Shown one piece after another: positions 50,904-54,388 of a stretch of 54,388 bases of DNA. Position numbers and translations under genes: made by a program. Source of the DNA: Acidobacteriaceae bacterium (GTDB lineage: Bacteria; Acidobacteriota; Terriglobia; Terriglobales; Acidobacteriaceae); contig JASHQH010000092.1 of assembly GCA_030037635.1 (NCBI GenBank), positions 1 through 54,388 on the forward strand. Reading direction: 5' to 3'. The stretch's first letter is position 1. The number at the start of each line of letters is the position of its first letter. The notes under the pieces are model-generated. The model made no database searches. It saw nothing but the letters and a program-made list of their open reading frames with translations, and had not been told where the DNA came from.

Positions 50904-52469
50904 ATGACCGAGCGCAAAGGGCCCGACCCGAATCAGACACCTGAAGATGTGGCTGCGCTCTACTCGTGGGCGAATTTGCACGGCGCCAAGTACCGCGATT
51001 TTTCCGCTTCGCGCGCGCAGAGCCGTGCCCGGCAGCTTTCTGAACCAGTTGAGGAATTTGCGCCGCGGCCAGCTCAGGAATTCGCGCCGCGGATGAAAGA
51101 CGAACGTCCCGTCGGCCGGCCTTTGGAAGAAGGGCCGCGTCCTTCCGAGGCTGCTCGCGTTGATGAGGAAGCGCGCCGCGCCGAGCTGGCCGCGCAGGCA
51201 GCGGCTCTCGAGGCAGCGCAACGTGCGCAGGCCGCGCAGTTGGCCGCGCGCCAGGCTGAAGCTGCTGAAGAGGCTGCCAAGCAGGCTGCTCGAGGACAAA
51301 CCCACCTCGATCCCTTCCCTACGCCGCTGGCCGGAGCGTCGAGTGTCCGATCCGAGCCTCCGCCGCACCAAAATGTCGCCTCTGCTGCACCGGGTTCTGA
51401 AACGCAAGGCACAGGCGGTTCCGCAGATCTCCGCCAGGAGCCGGCTTCCGACCCCGGCGCTCCCATGCGTGAGGAGATCTACGGGATGCCGCGCGCTCCG
51501 TGGGTCGCGCCCGATGCGCGCGAGACCCCCGTCCGTCCTGCGTGGTTGACGCCCGAAGCCTCTGAGGCTGCCAGCCATACCGCGCTTCCACACGCGCCTG
51601 AGGGCACGTTGCAGGGTTCGCGCGACCGCATCACCGCGCGCTGGTACGCATTGCGCAGCCTCTTCGAAGAAAATGTACCGGCCGCGCAGGCGCCTGCGCC
51701 CGCAACTTCGCGCGCTCCCGTGCTGGCCGTTTTCTCGTTGGCCGGCGGTGTAGGCAAAACCAGCCTGGTGGCCACGCTGGGCCGCGTGCTTTCTTCGCGT
51801 TCCGAGCGCGTGCTGTTGGTCGACACCGCCGCTTACGGCCTGCTTCCGTTCTTCTTTGGCGCGCGCGATCAGCGCCCCGGATTGCTGCGCACCTTCAGCC
51901 CACCGCCTTCCAGCGGTGACGCGCCCCTGCAGATGATCACGCTCGACCCCGACACCCTGGGCACCGAGAGCGCCGCTCCCGACGCGTTGACCAACGAAAT
52001 CTCCAAGTACCTGCGCGGCGTCAGCCGCGTGATTGTCGATCTGGCCACTGCCTCCGGCGCCATCACGCGCCGCGTCATGCGCCTGGCGCCGCAGGTGCTC
52101 GTTCCCCTGGTTCCCGACATGAACTCGGTGGTCAGCGTCACCTCCATTGACGCTTTCTTCGATCACAACAACGGCATTTCCTCAAAATCCTCGCCTCCTT
52201 ACTACGTGCTCAACCAGTTCGATCCCGGCCTGCCCCTGCATCTCGACGTGCGCGAAGTGCTCCGCGAGCAGTTGGGCGACCGCCTGCTTCCCTTTGTGCT
52301 GCGCCGCTCGCCCGCCGTCAGCGAAGCCCTGGCCGAGGGAATGACAGTGATTGACTACGCCCCCAACTCGGGCGTGGCCGAGGACTTCGCCAGCCTGGCG
52401 GGATGGGTGAAGAGCATCTCCGCGGCTGCCAGCATCACCTTCCGAGGAGTCCGCTGGAGCGAGCGATGA
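50904..52469 (+). CDS. bcsQ: cellulose biosynthesis protein BcsQ with BcsR-like N-terminus
   Basis: 521 residues. The start ATG at 50904 has AGGGGAC upstream; a GTG at 50889 is also in frame. Residues 1-35 (TPEDVAALYSWANLHGAKYRDFSASR) resemble BcsR, an otherwise separate small protein. A long Ala/Glu/Arg-rich coiled segment and a Pro-rich linker (about 60-260) follow. The C-terminal 240 residues are a ParA/MinD-type ATPase: Walker A VFSLAGGVGKTSLVATLG, switch VLLVDTAAYGLLPFF, and DLATASGAITRRVMRLA. BcsQ is needed for cellulose synthesis and localises the machinery at the cell pole. Its stop overlaps the bcsA start (ATGA). Confidence 0.88.
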   Translation: MTERKGPDPNQTPEDVAALYSWANLHGAKYRDFSASRAQSRARQLSEPVEEFAPRPAQEFAPRMKDERPVGRPLEEGPRPSEAARVDEEARRAELAAQAAALEAAQRAQAAQLAARQAEAAEEAAKQAARGQTHLDPFPTPLAGASSVRSEPPPHQNVASAAPGSETQGTGGSADLRQEPASDPGAPMREEIYGMPRAPWVAPDARETPVRPAWLTPEASEAASHTALPHAPEGTLQGSRDRITARWYALRSLFEENVPAAQAPAPATSRAPVLAVFSLAGGVGKTSLVATLGRVLSSRSERVLLVDTAAYGLLPFFFGARDQRPGLLRTFSPPPSSGDAPLQMITLDPDTLGTESAAPDALTNEISKYLRGVSRVIVDLATASGAITRRVMRLAPQVLVPLVPDMNSVVSVTSIDAFFDHNNGISSKSSPPYYVLNQFDPGLPLHLDVREVLREQLGDRLLPFVLRRSPAVSEALAEGMTVIDYAPNSGVAEDFASLAGWVKSISAAASITFRGVRWSER

Positions 52470-54388
52470 CTGCCGCGGACATGTGGCAGGAGATGGGAGC
52501 GCGCGAAAACCTGTTCACCCGCATGCTTCGCCTCGTTTCCCTGCTCCTGGGCGCGGCCATCCTTTGCTTTCTTGCCGTGCTGCCGCTCACCTGGCCGCAA
52601 CAGGCCGTGCTGGGGCTCCTCAGCCTGCTCATCGCTATCTTCGTGGCGCGCATCTCCGGCTCCTACCTCGTCACCCTGGCCCTCATCGTGCTGTCGATGT
52701 TCTGCACCTTGCGCTATGCCTATTGGCGCGTCACCCAGGTGATCCACTTTTTCCGCGATCCGGCCAATCATTGGGGAGCTTTGGACGCCTTCTTCATCCT
52801 CTGCCTGCTCTGCGCTGAAGCCTACGCCTTCGTCATTCTCTTTCTCGGCTACTTCCAAACCATCTGGCCGCTGCGCCGCGCACCCGTGGCGCTGCCCGAC
52901 AATCCCGACGAATGGCCGCACATCGACGTCTTCATCACCACCTACAACGAACCCCTCGATGTGGTGCGCTACACCGCGCTGGGCGCGCTCAACATGGACT
53001 GGCCCGTCGAAAAGATGCACGTCTACATTCTCGACGACGGACGACGCAAGGAATTCGAGCAATTCGCCCGCCAGGCCGGCATCGGCTACAAAACCCGGCC
53101 CGGCAACGAGCATGCCAAAGCGGGCAACATCAACGCCGCCCTCCAGACCACGCATTCGCCGCTGGTGGCCATCTTCGATTGCGATCACGTGCCCACGCGT
53201 AGTTTCCTGCAGGTGACGGTGGGCTGGTTTCTGCGCGATCCCAAACTGGCCGTGCTGCAAACGCCCCACCACTTTTATTCGCCCGACCCGTTTGAGCGCA
53301 ATCTCGGGCAGTTCCGCGTGGTTCCTAACGAGGAAGAGCTGTTCTACGGCGTGGTGCAGGACGGCAATGACTTCTGGAACTCCTCCTTCTTCTGCGGCTC
53401 TTGCGCCGTGCTGCGCCGCGAGGCCCTCGACCAGATCGGCGGCATCGCCACTGACACCGTCACCGAGGATGCGCATACCGCGCTGCGCATGCAGATGAAG
53501 GGATGGAACACGGCCTACATCAACATTCCCCAGGCGGCCGGCCTGGCCACAGAGCGCCTCTCGGCTCATATCGGCCAGCGCATCCGCTGGGCGCGCGGCA
53601 TGATCCAGGTACTGCGCATCGACAACCCGCTCTTCGCGCGCGGCCTCAAGTTTCCCCAGCGCCTCTGCTACTTCAACGCCATGGGCCACTTTCTTTACGC
53701 GGCGCCGCGCCTCATCTTCCTCACCGCGCCGCTCATCTATCTGCTCCTCGGCCACACCAACATTCCCGGCTACTGGGCGGCCATCCTGGCCTTCGCGCTG
53801 CCTCACCTCATCCTCTCCAGCATCGCCAACTCGCGCATTCAAGGCTCACACCGTTACTCATTCTGGAACGATATTTATGAAACCGTGGTGGCGCCCTACA
53901 TCCTGTTGCCCACGGTGATGGCGCTCATCCGTCCCCGCGCGGGCAAGTTCAACGTCACCGACAAGGGCGGCGTGGTGGCCCGCACCTTCTTCGATACCCG
54001 CACCGCGCAGCCCTTCCTCATCACGCTCTTCTTCAATCTTCTCGGGCTCGCCTTCGCCATTCCTCGCTTCCTTCGCTGGGACCGTGACCGTCCCGGCACG
54101 GTGCTGATGAACGTGATGTGGTGCTGCTTCAATATCGTCATCCTGGGCGTCTGCACCGCCGTAGCCCGCGAGTTGCAGCAGTTGCGCGCCACCGTTCGCA
54201 TCAAGGTCGTCACCCCGCTCGACGTCAGGCTTCCTGATGGCCGGTCGATTTCCGGCGAAACTCTCGACGTCTCCAACGGTGGCGCCAGCATCCGCCTCGC
54301 TGAAGCTTTCCAGGTTGCACCCCAGTCCGAGTTGCGCCTGGCATTCCCCATTCGCGCACCGGCCATCGATCTGCCCGCTACCGTCGTC
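52466..54388 (+). CDS. bcsA: cellulose synthase catalytic subunit, 5' part (3' end outside window)
   Basis: 641 residues are present; the frame is open to the last base. Several membrane segments at residues about 20-140 precede the GT2 domain (about 145-400): HIDVFITTYNEPLDVV, the UDP-binding VYILDDGRRKEF, the catalytic DCDHVP, FFCGSCAVLRREAL, TVTEDAHTAL and the QRIRWARGM motif (QxxRW). More membrane segments follow, then a PilZ domain from about residue 575 with RATVR (RxxxR) and DVSNGG (DxSxxG), which binds c-di-GMP. It polymerises UDP-glucose into cellulose and moves the chain across the membrane. Its ATG overlaps the bcsQ stop codon. BcsB and others would follow outside the window. Confidence 0.95.
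   Translation, partial: MTAADMWQEMGARENLFTRMLRLVSLLLGAAILCFLAVLPLTWPQQAVLGLLSLLIAIFVARISGSYLVTLALIVLSMFCTLRYAYWRVTQVIHFFRDPANHWGALDAFFILCLLCAEAYAFVILFLGYFQTIWPLRRAPVALPDNPDEWPHIDVFITTYNEPLDVVRYTALGALNMDWPVEKMHVYILDDGRRKEFEQFARQAGIGYKTRPGNEHAKAGNINAALQTTHSPLVAIFDCDHVPTRSFLQVTVGWFLRDPKLAVLQTPHHFYSPDPFERNLGQFRVVPNEEELFYGVVQDGNDFWNSSFFCGSCAVLRREALDQIGGIATDTVTEDAHTALRMQMKGWNTAYINIPQAAGLATERLSAHIGQRIRWARGMIQVLRIDNPLFARGLKFPQRLCYFNAMGHFLYAAPRLIFLTAPLIYLLLGHTNIPGYWAAILAFALPHLILSSIANSRIQGSHRYSFWNDIYETVVAPYILLPTVMALIRPRAGKFNVTDKGGVVARTFFDTRTAQPFLITLFFNLLGLAFAIPRFLRWDRDRPGTVLMNVMWCCFNIVILGVCTAVARELQQLRATVRIKVVTPLDVRLPDGRSISGETLDVSNGGASIRLAEAFQVAPQSELRLAFPIRAPAIDLPATVV

Noticed and set aside
50832-52166. 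Long minus-strand open frame (444 codons) opposite bcsQ
   Set aside because: It mirrors the Ala/Arg-rich bcsQ frame. Its translation has no family pattern, and bcsQ has clear motifs and a coupled bcsA.
52355-53842. Long minus-strand open frame (495 codons) opposite bcsA
   Set aside because: GC-rich codon usage of bcsA creates long shadows on the other strand. bcsA has all GT2 motifs; the shadow has none.

Overview
The window looks like chromosomal DNA of a GC-rich Gram-negative bacterium, most likely an acidobacterium (Acidobacteriota, Terriglobia/Acidobacteriaceae-like). This placement is inferred from gene content: a secreted S53 pro-kumamolisin with Ig-like repeats, a very large Ig-repeat lipoprotein, a DUF3617 protein, a 7TM SpoIIE phosphatase, bacilliredoxin and a BcsQ-BcsA cellulose operon. 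No phage, insertion sequence, CRISPR array or plasmid gene was seen. About 45 protein genes and one tRNA are annotated. Both end genes are cut by the window: a TauD-like dioxygenase on the left and bcsA on the right.

Layout. 1-3.2 kb: dioxygenase and a secreted six-hairpin glycosidase-like protein. 3.2-4.5 kb: two tandem orphan receiver proteins. 4.8-6 kb: a small unknown protein, hslR and trxA around a shared terminator. 6.3-8.6 kb: thrC-thrB, overlapping, for threonine synthesis. 8.7-11 kb: modA-modB-modC for molybdate import. 11-15 kb: murB, a secreted protein with three LprI-like repeats, and a bacilliredoxin. 15.1-18.3 kb: amino-acid permease, thiE and a DinB-like protein. 18.4-21.9 kb: M24 aminopeptidase-accB-(2-TM protein)-accC, the start of fatty-acid synthesis. 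21.9-24.8 kb: GAF protein, HTH_17 protein and M48 protease. 25-29 kb: a membrane SpoIIE phosphatase overlapping an L-lactate permease gene. 29.1-35 kb, all on the minus strand: vapBC, TolC-like protein, DUF3617, DUF4440, yvcK, TPR protein and DUF4254. 35.2-36.4 kb: a TetR regulator and a GyrI-like protein. 36.4-40.2 kb: the S53 protease. 40.7-48.3 kb: two LuxR-type regulators followed by the 1874-residue Ig-repeat lipoprotein. 48.4 kb: tRNA-Lys(TTT). 48.6-50.4 kb: a divergent TetR and quinone-oxidoreductase-like pair. 50.9-54.4 kb: bcsQ (with a BcsR-like N-terminus) and bcsA.

The most interesting parts are: (i) near-identical palindromes (AATACGCC-N4-GGCGTATT type) that flank the small LuxR gene and sit upstream of the giant lipoprotein, suggesting an uncharacterised regulator-adhesin module; (ii) the triple LprI-like secreted protein; (iii) the translationally coupled phosphatase and lactate permease; (iv) tandem stand-alone receivers without a kinase; and (v) a family of intergenic palindromes (CCCACCC...GGGTGGG) in at least three copies. 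All assignments come from reading translations and DNA by eye; no database search was run.
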